From Streptomyces aureoverticillatus (GTDB taxonomy: Bacteria; Actinomycetota; Actinomycetes; Streptomycetales; Streptomycetaceae), in the NCBI RefSeq assembly GCF_014649395.1, contig NZ_BMSY01000014.1, positions 1 through 64,000 on the forward strand: DNA of 64,000 nucleotides, read 5' to 3'. Position 1 is the first letter of the stretch. Each line of letters starts with the position of its first letter. Position numbers and translations under genes: made by a program. Positions 47,929 through 56,343 of the stretch are shown here, one piece after another. Under the pieces are notes generated by a model. It was not told where the DNA came from. It saw only the letters and a list, made by a program, of their open reading frames with translations, and ran no database searches.

Positions 47929-48780
47929 TCAGGCCTTGCGGGCCACCCCGCCGAACATGGCCACCTCGTCCGGCTCGGCGTCGCCCACCGTGTCCGGGCG
48001 CCACCGCGAGCAGGACACCACACCGGGCTCCAGCAGTTCCAGGCCGTCGAAGAACCGGGCGACCTGCTCGGGGGTGCGCTGCGTCAGCTTCGGGGTGCCG
48101 TGTTCGTTCCAGAAGGCCACCGCCGCGTCCACGTCGGGCATCGCCGGGCTGGTGATGGTGTGCGAGAGCACCAGGTGGCTCCCGGAGGGCAGCGCGTCCA
48201 TGAGGCGGCGTACGAGACCGTATGCCTCCTGGTCGTCCTCGATGAAAATCACCACCCCCAGGAGCATCAACGCGACCGGGCGGCTGAAGTCCAGCGTCTG
48301 GGAGGCGTGTTCGAGGACCGACTCGACGTCGCGCATGTCGGCGTCCAGGTAGTCCGTCCGCCCTTCCGGGGAACTGGTCAGGAGGGCTCGCGCGTGGGTG
48401 AGGACCAGCGGATCGTTGTCTACGTAGACGATGCGTGACTCAGGGGCGATGCGTTGGGCCACCTCGTGGGTGTTGTCCGCGGTGGGCAGTCCCGTGCCGA
48501 TGTCCAGGAACTGGCGTACACCGCGGTCGGCCACCAGGTGCCGTACCGCGCGGCCGAGGAACAGCCGGTCCGCGCGCGCGTAGTCGCCGATTCCGGGGTG
48601 CAGTTCGCGGATGCGGTCGCCCGCCTCACGGTCGACCGCGTAGTTGTCCTTCCCGCCGAGCCAGTAGTTCCAGATGCGGGCCGTGTGCGGCTGCGCGGTG
48701 TTGATCCGGTTCCGTACGGCGTCGGCCGCGTCCTGCGGGGAGGGCTCCTGGGGGGCCTGCGGGGAAGGGCTCGCGGTCAC
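47929..48780 (-). CDS. SAM-dependent methyltransferase of the DUF574/Methyltransf_19 family
   Basis: 283 aa. The family mark NTAQPHTARIWNYWLGGKDNYAVDREAGD precedes a Rossmann motif FLDIGTGLPTADNTHEVAQ, VYVDNDPLVLTHARALL and DADMRDVESVL. Such genes are much expanded in Streptomyces (many copies per genome, some next to bld/whi regulators); their substrates are unknown. Starts at GTG 48780. The nearest neighbours are an APH-like gene and the Asp23 locus, with 262 bp of intergenic sequence on the upstream side. Confidence 0.9.
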   Translation of the reverse strand: MTASPSPQAPQEPSPQDAADAVRNRINTAQPHTARIWNYWLGGKDNYAVDREAGDRIRELHPGIGDYARADRLFLGRAVRHLVADRGVRQFLDIGTGLPTADNTHEVAQRIAPESRIVYVDNDPLVLTHARALLTSSPEGRTDYLDADMRDVESVLEHASQTLDFSRPVALMLLGVVIFIEDDQEAYGLVRRLMDALPSGSHLVLSHTITSPAMPDVDAAVAFWNEHGTPKLTQRTPEQVARFFDGLELLEPGVVSCSRWRPDTVGDAEPDEVAMFGGVARKA

Positions 48781-49042
48781 GTGATCGCCTCCTGGCGTGA
48801 CGGGGTGGCTGGTGTGGCTGGATGCGGCTAAGTGCCACCAAGTGTGGCTTGTCGAGGTGGCGGCGTGGCGGTCGTGTGCGGCCGGTGAGGCGCCAACTGG
48901 CGGCCACTGGTGTGGCTACAGGCCAAGCTTGTGCCAACAGGCAATCTAGCCCCGGAACTTGCGTGTCGTGCACGCGGCTGCTCCAGAGAGGCCCGAAAGG
49001 CCCGCCGGGAAGCCGTTGAACGCCTGTGTGAGGCGGCGGCGT

Positions 49043-49627
49043 TCAGCGGATGCGGCGGGTCCTGTGGCCCTGGACGCTGATCCGTACGTCCGCCTCCAGG
49101 GTGCGCGGCGCCGCGGCCGCGCGGGCCTCCGTGACGGCCTGCTGGGCCAGTTGGCGCAGGGCGGCCCGCGGGGAGCCGTCGGGGGTCAGGACGAGGGTGA
49201 TGCGGGCCCGCAGCCGGCGGGGGCGGCCGAGGAGGCGTACGTGGGCGCGGGCCACGCCGTCGATGGCCCGCACGCGCTCGGCCATCGCCGCGGCCAGGGC
49301 CGGGCCCGCGAGGGTCACACCGGGCCGGCCCAGGGGGAGTACGCGCAGGCGTCCCGCACGGATCTCCAGGACGGCCCAGTACAGGAGCAGCAGCAGGACG
49401 ACGGCCAGGGCCGTGATCACGACGGGCGGCCACCAGCCGTGGTCGCGCCAGCGGCCGAGCGTGTCCTCGTCCAGCCACACGCGGTCGGTCCCCAGGCGCG
49501 GCCAGCCGGACGGCAGCCGGTCGCGGACGGGGTCCGCCGTCGTGGCCAGCGCGGCGCCCGCGCCCAGGAGGACCGCCGCGGCGAAGAGCAGCGCCGCGCG
49601 ATTGACGCCCTGACGGAGCGCGCTCAT
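49043..49627 (-). CDS. amaP: AmaP-like alkaline-shock membrane anchor protein
   Basis: 194 aa. Two membrane segments (AALLFAAAVLLGAGAALATT and PPVVITALAVVLLLLLYWAVLEI) followed by a soluble C-terminal region (VTLAGPALAAAMAERVRAIDGVARAHVRLLG...RITLVLTPDGSPRAALRQLAQQAV). This matches actinobacterial AmaP, which tethers Asp23 to the membrane in staphylococci. Start ATG 49627 overlaps the stop of the gene upstream (ATGA). Last gene of the leftward Asp23 unit. Confidence 0.85.
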   Translation of the reverse strand: MSALRQGVNRAALLFAAAVLLGAGAALATTADPVRDRLPSGWPRLGTDRVWLDEDTLGRWRDHGWWPPVVITALAVVLLLLLYWAVLEIRAGRLRVLPLGRPGVTLAGPALAAAMAERVRAIDGVARAHVRLLGRPRRLRARITLVLTPDGSPRAALRQLAQQAVTEARAAAAPRTLEADVRISVQGHRTRRIR

Positions 49628-50814
49628 GGGGTGGCCTCGTCAGGGGGCGAGGCGTCGCCGGGGTGTGCTGCTGCGTCGGGACCTATCGTCGTTCCAGGGG
49701 CGGGTGTTGTCCCGTGACCTTCGGCCGTCTCAGGGCCGGATGTTGCCCGGTGACCTTCCGCCGTCCCAGGGTCTGCTGCCGCCCCGGGACCCGCCGCCGC
49801 TTCAATCCCGGCCGCCGATCCAGCGGCCGACAGGGCCGGCGCGCGCCACGACGGCTCCGTACGCAGCCGAATCCGCAAGCGTGGCGGCCTGGCGAGTCCG
49901 AACTCCGCCACCACCGCCTCGCCCGCCCTGCGCACCTCCTCGCGGGCCGCGACGGGGTCGCCGAACTCCAGCCCCGCCCGTACCCGCGCCCGGCGGCGGC
50001 CGACGCGGACGCGCACCCGCCCGACGCCGGGCACCTCCGCCACGGCGTCCCGCAACAGGGCGGCAGCCGTACCGCGTTCGAGGACCGCCCGCACGCCGGG
50101 CAGCGGCGGTGTCATCGGCAGGCGGCGCCGCTGCCCCGGCGTGATCGCCAGGATCAGCAGCCACACACCGAGCGCGAACACCGCGACCGCAGCCGCGAGG
50201 TTCACCGCCGAACCGCCGTCAGGGCCGTGCGTCGCGAGCCAGTCCATGAGCCGCACCCGCCACCGCGCGGGCGGCTGCCCCGCCGCGTGCACGGCCAGGA
50301 CGTCGTACAGCAGGACTCCGGAGGCGACGGCGGCGGCGAGGGTCAACACGGCCACAGGGAGGCGGCGTTCGGACCACGCGCGGCGCCCGCCGCGCGCAAC
50401 CGTCGCCTCCGTAGGCATCGCTTTGCCGTCGGAGCCTTCCGTGCCGTTCAAGCGGTGCCACCCGCCCGCGCCGTCTCCGTCGCCCCGGCCCTCGTCGTGC
50501 CCCTCCGTAGACGGCTCCTGGAGGGACAGCTCGCGCACGTGGACCCGGGCCGGGTCCACGGAGAGCCCGGTCAGCCGGGCGGTGCGTTCGGTGACGTGCG
50601 ACCGCACCCTCTCGCCGGTCTCGTCCAGGACACCGGGGTAGGGCACGGCCACGGTGACGCCCACCCGGGCCCGGCGACCGCGCACGGCCGCCGAGCCCCG
50701 GCTGACCCGGACCTCGCCCGTCCCCAGCGCCTCCGTGGCGGCGCGTTCCGCGATGCGGCGCACCGCCCGGTCCGCGATGGTGGTCGCACCGCGTTCCGCG
50801 GCGGGGGTGTTCAT
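49624..50814 (-). CDS. Asp23/DUF6286-type membrane protein
   Basis: 396 aa. The N-terminal ~95 residues resemble Asp23/Gls24 (IADRAVRRIAERAATEALG, VGVTVAVPYPGVLDETGERVRSHVTERTARLTGL, VHVRELSL). Two membrane segments follow at ~150-175 and ~200-225, then a DUF6286-like cytoplasmic domain (LERGTAAALLRDAVAEVPGVGRVRVRVGRRRARVRAGLEFGDPVAAREEVR) and a ~75-residue low-complexity tail with GPETAEGHGTT-like repeats. ATGA overlaps join it to both neighbours. Likely scaffolds the Asp23 assembly at the membrane; that role is inferred from context. Confidence 0.8.
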   Translation of the reverse strand: MNTPAAERGATTIADRAVRRIAERAATEALGTGEVRVSRGSAAVRGRRARVGVTVAVPYPGVLDETGERVRSHVTERTARLTGLSVDPARVHVRELSLQEPSTEGHDEGRGDGDGAGGWHRLNGTEGSDGKAMPTEATVARGGRRAWSERRLPVAVLTLAAAVASGVLLYDVLAVHAAGQPPARWRVRLMDWLATHGPDGGSAVNLAAAVAVFALGVWLLILAITPGQRRRLPMTPPLPGVRAVLERGTAAALLRDAVAEVPGVGRVRVRVGRRRARVRAGLEFGDPVAAREEVRRAGEAVVAEFGLARPPRLRIRLRTEPSWRAPALSAAGSAAGIEAAAGPGAAADPGTAEGHRATSGPETAEGHGTTPAPGTTIGPDAAAHPGDASPPDEATP

Positions 50815-51026
50815 CGCCGCTCCCGGTCACGGCCGTCATGGCTGTCACGGCTGTCACGGCCGGAAAGGAACTCGCGGATGCCGATGCCGTCGTCCAGGAG
50901 ACGTCCCAGTACGAAGCCGACCGCGCCCAGCGCGGCGACCAGCAGGAAAGCGCCGAAGCCGCCGAACCACCCGGCGAATCCCAGTGCCATGCCCGCCAAC
51001 AGGCCCACCAGGGCTTTGTTCACCAC
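50811..51026 (-). CDS. Small membrane protein of the Asp23 locus
   Basis: 71 aa. Two hydrophobic helices (LVGLLAGMALGFAGWFGGFGAFLLVAALGAVGFVLG, ~6-41) are followed by a charged tail rich in Arg/Asp/Ser (SGRDSRDSHDGRDRERR). Such DUF2273-like small proteins accompany Asp23/AmaP in Gram-positive bacteria. GTG GTG at 51026/51023 with GAGGTGA right upstream; the second GTG has better spacing. Its end overlaps the DUF6286-type gene (ATGA). Confidence 0.82.
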   Translation of the reverse strand: MVNKALVGLLAGMALGFAGWFGGFGAFLLVAALGAVGFVLGRLLDDGIGIREFLSGRDSRDSHDGRDRERR

Positions 51027-51084
51027 TCACCTCACACCACAGAAGGGACGTCTCACGCCGCACGAAGCGGCATCGGAACCGGGC

Positions 51085-51603
51085 CTACTCCACGCGCGTC
51101 TCGGCGGCGGTCTCCCGGTCGTCGTCGGGCAGATGCACGTCGTTGATGGCGACGTTGACCTCGACGACCTCCAGGCCGGTGATGCGTTCCACGGCCGCGA
51201 TGACGTTCTCGCGCACGTCGTGGGCGACGTCCGTGATGGGCACGCCGTACTCGACGACGATGTCGAGGTCGATCGCCGTCTGCCGCTCGCCGACCTCGAC
51301 CTTCACGCCCCGGCCGACGTTCGGGCGCCCACCGGGGACGCGGTCGCGGACGGCGCCGATCGTGCGGGACAGGCCCCCGCCCATGTCGTGCACACCGGGG
51401 ATCTCGCGTGCCGCCATGCCGGCGATCTTGACCACCACGACGTCCGCGATCGAGGTCCTGCCGCGGGTGGCCGGAGGCTCGCTGGGGCCGGTGCGGCCCG
51501 TGAGGGTGGTGGCTCCCTCTGTGCTCTGCGAGCCGCCGCCGGTGACGTCCTTCTCGGTGGTGCTGGATGTGGCCGACTTCGAAGTGAACTCTTGTGTCGC
51601 CAT
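51085..51603 (-). CDS. Asp23/Gls24 family envelope stress protein
   Basis: 172 aa. A Ser/Thr-rich N-terminus (~1-45) then the canonical Asp23 domain: RGRTSIADVVVVKIAGMAAREIPGVHDMGG, RPNVGRGVKVEVGERQTAIDLDIVVEYGVPITDVAHDVRENVIAAVERITGLEVVEVNVAINDVHLPDD. This is the main Asp23 of the locus, expected to form a membrane-linked network via AmaP. ATG 51603 is chosen since AGGAGA precedes it; the frame continues upstream through an 11-bp promoter repeat. First gene of the leftward unit. Confidence 0.92.
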   Translation of the reverse strand: MATQEFTSKSATSSTTEKDVTGGGSQSTEGATTLTGRTGPSEPPATRGRTSIADVVVVKIAGMAAREIPGVHDMGGGLSRTIGAVRDRVPGGRPNVGRGVKVEVGERQTAIDLDIVVEYGVPITDVAHDVRENVIAAVERITGLEVVEVNVAINDVHLPDDDRETAAETRVE

Positions 51604-51914
51604 ATCGGCGTCTCCTAGTCGTCTGGTAGCCGTGTGGGTGTCGCTCTGGAGCCGTTCCGGAGCCGTTCCGGAGCCGTTCCGGAGCCGTTCCGGCGTCGAT
51701 CCCGGTGTCGTCCCCGTCGAGTTGACGCGCTGTGCGTGTCGTCCGTACGTGCCGTCCACGTGTGGTGCCCTTCACTCCCACTGACACGGGTGCCCCGAAT
51801 CCGTTACGCGCCTCTCGGGAATTTCTTCCGCCGGCGGGTACCGTGCCTGCGCCGCGTAACGCGGGCGGCTTGTCGTGTGTCGTAAGAGCACGACTGGAGC
51901 GAGAGGAGCCGCGT
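51604..51914. promoter_or_regulatory. Divergent asp23/sigma factor promoter region
   Basis: About 310 bp separate asp23 (leftward) from the ECF sigma gene (rightward). It must hold both promoters and includes the 11-bp tandem array at 51648-51691. I see a weak GGAAT...CCGT pair (from ~51818) with a spacer longer than usual for an ECF promoter, and no other clear element. Confidence 0.4.
51648..51691. repeat. Four perfect 11-bp tandem repeats in the asp23 promoter region
   Basis: GGAGCCGTTCC is repeated four times without mismatch (51648-51691), followed by a diverging GGCGTCG. It lies 45-88 bp upstream of the asp23 ATG. An 11-bp period places each copy on the same helix face. Confidence 0.9.
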
Positions 51915-52502
51915 GTGCCCGGGGACCGGGGCAGAGCGCCGGAGGAGACGGATGCGCCGTTGCCGCATGAGGACGCCTTGCTGGCGGTGCGCGCGGCCGA
52001 GGGCGACGACCAGGCCTTCGAGGCGCTCGTACACCGCCACGCGCCCGTTCTGCTGCGCCTTGCCACGCGGCTGCTCGGCAGCCCGACAGAAGCCGAGGAC
52101 GCCGTGCAGGAGGCCTTCGTGAGCGCCTGGCGCAAGCTGCCGGAGTTCCGCGGGGACGCCCGGTTCGGCACCTGGATGCACCGGATCGTCACCAACCGCT
52201 GTCTCAATCTGCTGCGTTCGCGGCAGCCGGTGACCGCCCTCGACAACGTTCCGGAGCCGCAGGCCCCCGAGCACCAGGTCTCCCCGACGCGGGCGGCGGA
52301 GGCCCACGCCGCGGTCCGGGACCTGTCACGCGCGATAGAGGGGCTGTCCCCGGAGCAGCGGGTGTGCTGGGTGCTGCGGGAACTCGACGGTGAGCCCTAC
52401 GAGTCCATTGCCGAGACGGTCGGCATCAGCCAGGAGGCGGTCCGCGGCCGCGTCTTCAGGGCCCGGCGCTATCTGACGGAGGCGATGGCCGGATGGCGAT
52501 GA
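51915..52502 (+). CDS. ECF-type RNA polymerase sigma factor
   Basis: 195 aa. Sigma-2 region: DDQAFEALVHRHAPVLLRLATRLLGSPTEAEDAVQEAFVSAWRKLPEFRGDARFGTWMHRIVTNRCLNLLRS. Sigma-4 region: LSPEQRVCWVLRELDGEPYESIAETVGISQEAVRGRVFRARRYL. No sigma-3 or extra domains. GTG 51915 is supported by GAGAGGAG upstream. The 3' end overlaps the following ZAS-motif gene, the usual arrangement for a sigma/anti-sigma pair. It is divergent from asp23. Confidence 0.93.
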   Translation: MPGDRGRAPEETDAPLPHEDALLAVRAAEGDDQAFEALVHRHAPVLLRLATRLLGSPTEAEDAVQEAFVSAWRKLPEFRGDARFGTWMHRIVTNRCLNLLRSRQPVTALDNVPEPQAPEHQVSPTRAAEAHAAVRDLSRAIEGLSPEQRVCWVLRELDGEPYESIAETVGISQEAVRGRVFRARRYLTEAMAGWR

Positions 52503-53236
52503 ACGAAGACGGCACACCGCGCGGGACGGCGTTCGACGGCGTGCCCGAGGAAGGGACCGTGCGCGAGGAAGGGACCGTGCCCGAGGAAGAGACCCTGCCC
52601 TGCGGCCGGGAACTCGCACGGGTCTGGGAGCAGGCGGAGACGGACGAGCCGGACCCGCACACGGCCGACTGCCCGCACTGCGCCGAGGCGCTGCGGGCGC
52701 TGCGGGCGCTGGAGGGCGTCGTCGCGCGGGCGCGCGTCGACGAGCCCGAGGAGCGGCAGTGGGACACCGCCGCGCTCGCCGGCCGCGTCATGGACGTGGT
52801 GCGCCTCGAACTCCGGCCGGGGCGCACGCTCGCGCTGGGCGGGGACGACGAGGACGCCTGGATCGTGGAGGCGGCGGCCGCGCGGACGTTCCGGGCGGCG
52901 GTGGACGCCCTGCCGGGGGTCCGCGCGGGCAGCTGCCGCGTCGAGACCACCCCCGTGAACACGGCCACGGCCTCCGCCCCGCCCGCGGGGCGACTGCCGC
53001 GCGGACCGGCGAGGGTACGTATCGAGGTACAGGTCGGCCTCTCCTGGAACCTGCACCTGGTCGCGGACGAGGTGCGCGCACGGATCGTCGAGGCCGCGGA
53101 CGGCGAGTTGGGCCTGCGGATCGCGGCGGTCGACGTCGTGGTCGCCGACCTCCTCGACGAGGACGAAGCCGATCTCCTCGACGCAGCAGACCGCCTTGAC
53201 GAAGCAGACCGGCGCGACGAAGGGGGCCCGCGATGA
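52493..53236 (+). CDS. Candidate anti-sigma factor: ZAS-like zinc motif fused to an Asp23-like domain
   Basis: 247 aa. After an acidic N-terminus with EEGTVP repeats, C37 and H56-x3-C60-x2-C63 (HTADCPHC) fit the zinc anti-sigma (ZAS) ligand set in a helical setting (CGRELARVWEQAE). The middle and C-terminal half (~115-225) resembles Asp23: WIVEAAAARTFRAAVDALPGVRAG, RVRIEVQVGLSWNLHLVADEVRARIVEAADGELGLRIAAVDVVVADL. No membrane segment. It overlaps the sigma gene by 10 nt (ATG 52493, GGAGG 10 nt upstream) or 4 nt (ATG 52499). Anti-sigma activity is inferred from motif and position. Confidence 0.82.
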   Translation: MAMNEDGTPRGTAFDGVPEEGTVREEGTVPEEETLPCGRELARVWEQAETDEPDPHTADCPHCAEALRALRALEGVVARARVDEPEERQWDTAALAGRVMDVVRLELRPGRTLALGGDDEDAWIVEAAAARTFRAAVDALPGVRAGSCRVETTPVNTATASAPPAGRLPRGPARVRIEVQVGLSWNLHLVADEVRARIVEAADGELGLRIAAVDVVVADLLDEDEADLLDAADRLDEADRRDEGGPR

Positions 53237-53595
53237 CGGAACAGCAGACTCCGCGTGCTCTCGCGGACCTGGTCGGCGCCGCCGTCCTCGCCACCCGCGG
53301 AGTGGCCTTCCTCCGCCCGGGCCTCGCCGAGCTTCTGCGCTCCTCCGTGGGCCTGGGGGCGGGCCGGGGCACGGCCGGAGCCGCCGGGCCGTCCGGGGTG
53401 CGCGTGCAGCGGCGGAAGGGCTCTCCCGAGGTGGACATCGAGGTCTACGTAGTGCTGCATCGGGGACACCGCGCCCTGGACGTGACCCGCGCGGTGCGCT
53501 CGGCGGTCGTGGAGGCCCTGGCGGCGGGGACGGCCGGCGAGCCGGGGGAAGCGATTCCCGCGCAGGTCAGGGTGACGGTGACCGGGGTCGTCTAG
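53233..53595 (+). CDS. Small Asp23-like protein
   Basis: 120 aa. Weak Asp23-like pattern: LADLVGAAVLATRGVAFLRPGLAELLRS, then VRVQRRKGSPEVDIEVYVVLHRGHRALDVTRAVRSAVVEALAAG and QVRVTVTGVV. It overlaps the preceding gene (ATGA), so the ECF, ZAS-Asp23 and this gene are one coupled operon. It may heteropolymerise with the leftward Asp23. Confidence 0.8.
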   Translation: MTEQQTPRALADLVGAAVLATRGVAFLRPGLAELLRSSVGLGAGRGTAGAAGPSGVRVQRRKGSPEVDIEVYVVLHRGHRALDVTRAVRSAVVEALAAGTAGEPGEAIPAQVRVTVTGVV

Positions 53596-53682
53596 ACGGG
53601 CCGGCAGGAACCTTTCAGGTGCGGTGACCGAGGTCGTCCGGGTGGTGGGGGCGCACTGCCGCCACCCCCTTACCCTTGAGGG

Positions 53683-55215
53683 ATGACCATCAGCAGTGTC
53701 CGGACCGGAGCAGTGGACGAAGTGGCCGTTACGCGAAGCTACGAGATCCGCACCTATGGGTGCCAGATGAACGTCCACGACTCCGAACGGCTCTCCGGCC
53801 TCCTGGAGGACGCCGGTTACGTGCGCGCGCCCGAGGGCTCCGACGGCGACGCGGACGTGGTGGTCTTCAACACGTGCGCCGTCCGCGAGAACGCCGACAA
53901 CCGGCTGTACGGCAACCTCGGCCGCCTCGCCCCCAAGAAGACCCAGCGCCCCGGCATGCAGATCGCCGTCGGCGGCTGCCTGGCCCAGAAGGACCGCGAC
54001 ACCATCGTGAAGAAGGCGCCCTGGGTGGACGTCGTCTTCGGTACGCACAACATCGGCAAGCTGCCGGTCCTCCTGGAGCGCGCCCGCGTACAGGAAGAGG
54101 CACAGGTCGAGATCGCCGAGTCCCTGGAGGCGTTCCCGTCGACCCTGCCCACGCGCCGCGAGAGCGCGTACGCGGCGTGGGTGTCGATCTCCGTGGGGTG
54201 CAACAACACCTGCACCTTCTGCATCGTGCCCGCCCTGCGCGGCAAGGAGAAGGACCGCAGGACCGGCGACATCCTCGCCGAGATCGAGGCGCTCGTCGGC
54301 GAGGGCGTCTCCGAGATCACGCTCCTCGGGCAGAACGTCAACGCGTACGGCTCGGACATCGGCGACCGCGAGGCCTTCAGCAAGCTGCTGCGCGCCTGCG
54401 GGCAGATCGAGGGCCTGGAGCGGGTGCGCTTCACCTCGCCGCACCCGCGCGACTTCACGGACGACGTGATCGCCGCGATGGCCGAGACGCCGAACGTGAT
54501 GCCGCAGCTGCACATGCCGCTGCAGTCCGGCTCGGACCCCGTCCTGAAGGCGATGCGCCGTTCCTACCGCCAGGAGCGTTACCTGGGCATCATCGAGAAG
54601 GTGCGCGCCGCCATCCCGCACGCGGCCATCACCACGGACATCATCGTCGGCTTCCCCGGAGAGACCGAGGAGGACTTCGAGCAGACCCTGCACGTGGTCC
54701 GCGAGGCCCGCTTCGCCCAGGCCTTCACCTTCCAGTACTCCAAGCGCCCCGGGACGCCCGCCGCCGAGATGGACGACCAGATCCCCAAGGAGGTCGTACA
54801 GGCGCGCTACGAGCGTCTGGTGGCCCTCCAGGAGGAGATCTCCTGGTCCGAGAACAAGAAGCAGGTCGGCCGCACCCTGGAGCTGATGGTCGCCGAGGGG
54901 GAGGGCCGCAAGGACGGCGCCACCCACCGCCTGTCCGGCCGCGCCCCCGACAACCGTCTGGTCCACTTCACCAAGCCCGACACCGAGGTGCGCCCCGGCG
55001 ACGTCGTGACGGTCGAGATCACGTACGCGGCCCCGCACCACCTGCTCGCCGAGGGTGCCGTGCTGGACGTCCGGCGCACGCGCGCGGGCGACGCGTGGGA
55101 GAAGCGCAACGCGGCCGAGGCCGCGAAGCCGGCCGGTGTGCTGCTCGGCCTGCCCAAGGTGGGCGTCCCGGAGCCGCTGCCGGCGGCGACGGGCAGCGGG
55201 TGCGGCTGCGACTGA
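53683..55215 (+). CDS. miaB: MiaB tRNA-2-methylthio-N6-isopentenyladenosine synthase
   Basis: 510 aa. UPF0004 cysteines C27 (TYGCQMN), C65 (NTCAVRE) and C99 (GGCLAQ); radical-SAM C173, C177 and C180 (GCNNTCTFC); TRAM domain near 385-455; a C-terminal GCGCD-end tail. It methylthiolates A37 of tRNAs after MiaA has added the isopentenyl group; miaA is 2 kb downstream. TACCCT at 53671-53676 is 6 nt before the ATG and no ribosome binding site is visible, so it may be leaderless. Confidence 0.97.
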   Translation: MTISSVRTGAVDEVAVTRSYEIRTYGCQMNVHDSERLSGLLEDAGYVRAPEGSDGDADVVVFNTCAVRENADNRLYGNLGRLAPKKTQRPGMQIAVGGCLAQKDRDTIVKKAPWVDVVFGTHNIGKLPVLLERARVQEEAQVEIAESLEAFPSTLPTRRESAYAAWVSISVGCNNTCTFCIVPALRGKEKDRRTGDILAEIEALVGEGVSEITLLGQNVNAYGSDIGDREAFSKLLRACGQIEGLERVRFTSPHPRDFTDDVIAAMAETPNVMPQLHMPLQSGSDPVLKAMRRSYRQERYLGIIEKVRAAIPHAAITTDIIVGFPGETEEDFEQTLHVVREARFAQAFTFQYSKRPGTPAAEMDDQIPKEVVQARYERLVALQEEISWSENKKQVGRTLELMVAEGEGRKDGATHRLSGRAPDNRLVHFTKPDTEVRPGDVVTVEITYAAPHHLLAEGAVLDVRRTRAGDAWEKRNAAEAAKPAGVLLGLPKVGVPEPLPAATGSGCGCD

Positions 55216-55351
55216 AGGCTGAGGACCGACCAGGAAGCGGGGCCCCTGAGCACCGCCGGGGCCGGAGCCAGTCGATGAGCTCCGTCGGTGACGGAATCGC
55301 TGAGCTCCGCCGAAGGCGGTGTCTCCGGAGACGCGCGTTACGCTGCGGATC

Positions 55352-56077
55352 ATGCTTGTCGCCGCAGCCGTCTGCCCCTGTCCACCCCTGCTCGTGCCCG
55401 AGGTCGCCGCAGGCGCGGCGCCGGAAATGGATGCCGCGCGGGCCGCGTGCGCGGACGCCATCGGGGTGCTCGCCGCATCCCGGCCCGACCGCCTTGTCGT
55501 CGTGGGTCCCGCGGAGCGGAGCGGTCGCGGACCGCACCCCCAGGGGGCCCGCGGTTCGTTCCGGGGCTTCGGCGTGGACCTCGACGTGCACCTGGGCGCC
55601 GCACCCGCCGAAGTCCCGGCGCGGACCTCGGAGCGTGAGCTGCCGGTCTCGCTGGCCGTCGCCGGCTGGCTGCTCGGGCGTACGGAGTGGTCGGCGGCCC
55701 CCGTCGAAGGTCTCGGCGTGGGGGAACCGCTCGAGGCCGAGCGGTGCGTCCAGGCCGGCGGGGAGATCGCCGCGCGGGCGGACCGGGTGGCGCTGCTCGT
55801 GATGGGCGACGCCAGCGCGTGCCGCACGCTCAAGGCGCCCGGCTATCTGGACGAGCGGGCGGCCGGGTTCGACGCGGACGTGGCACGGGCACTGGCCGCG
55901 GCGGACGTGGCGGCGCTCAAGGCCCTGGACGTGGAGCTCGCGCAGGAGCTGAAGGCGGCCGGGCGCGCGCCCTGGCAGGTGCTCGCGGGCGCGGCGGACG
56001 GCGCGGACCTGAGCGGTGAGCTGCTCTTCGACGAGGCGCCGTACGGGGTCGGCTATCTGGTGGCGGCGTGGTCGTAG
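55352..56077 (+). CDS. Class III extradiol dioxygenase (subunit B)-like protein
   Basis: 241 aa. It has the LigB-like fold seen in conserved Streptomyces proteins (MLVAAAVCPCPPLLVPEVAAG, RPDRLVVVGPAERSG, VALLVMGDASACRTLKAPGYLDERAAGFD, WQVLAGAADGADLSGELLFDEAPYGVGYLVAAW). The usual metal-binding histidines are not convincing: the PCPP motif replaces the H-x-P-x-x-P ligand position. It may therefore lack dioxygenase activity. ATG 55352 is preceded by GCTGCGGATC; no clear ribosome binding site. It lies between miaB and an antitoxin-like gene. Confidence 0.75.
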   Translation: MLVAAAVCPCPPLLVPEVAAGAAPEMDAARAACADAIGVLAASRPDRLVVVGPAERSGRGPHPQGARGSFRGFGVDLDVHLGAAPAEVPARTSERELPVSLAVAGWLLGRTEWSAAPVEGLGVGEPLEAERCVQAGGEIAARADRVALLVMGDASACRTLKAPGYLDERAAGFDADVARALAAADVAALKALDVELAQELKAAGRAPWQVLAGAADGADLSGELLFDEAPYGVGYLVAAWS

Positions 56078-56130
56078 GCGCGGTCGCGCCCTAGGGCCCG
56101 GGGCGAACCGGTTGTCGGCACGGAGCGCCG

Positions 56131-56282
56131 GCCACCGGGCCAGAGCCACGGCAGGCCGCCCGCACGCGCACCGGCCACCGGGCCACACCCACCGCACGCC
56201 GCCCGCACCGGCCACCGGGCCACACCCACCGCACGCCGCCCGCCCACCGGGCCACACCCACCCCACGCCGCCCGCACGCGCA
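56131..56282. repeat. Imperfect tandem repeat of 32-43 bp, four copies
   Basis: Units starting GCCACCGGGCCA at 56131, 56174, 56211 and 56243 share CACACCCACCGCACGCCGCCCGC-like bodies of variable length. It lies between convergent genes. Spacer uniformity and unit identity are too low for CRISPR. Confidence 0.8.
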
Positions 56283-56343
56283 CAGGCCGACGGCCGTGAA
56301 GCCAGGTGCGCTTCACGGCCGTCCGCCGGTCGTTCAGGTGTGC

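Noticed and set aside
56131..56282. CRISPR-like array
   Set aside because: Unit length varies 32-43 bp with no unique spacers and no cas genes in the window.
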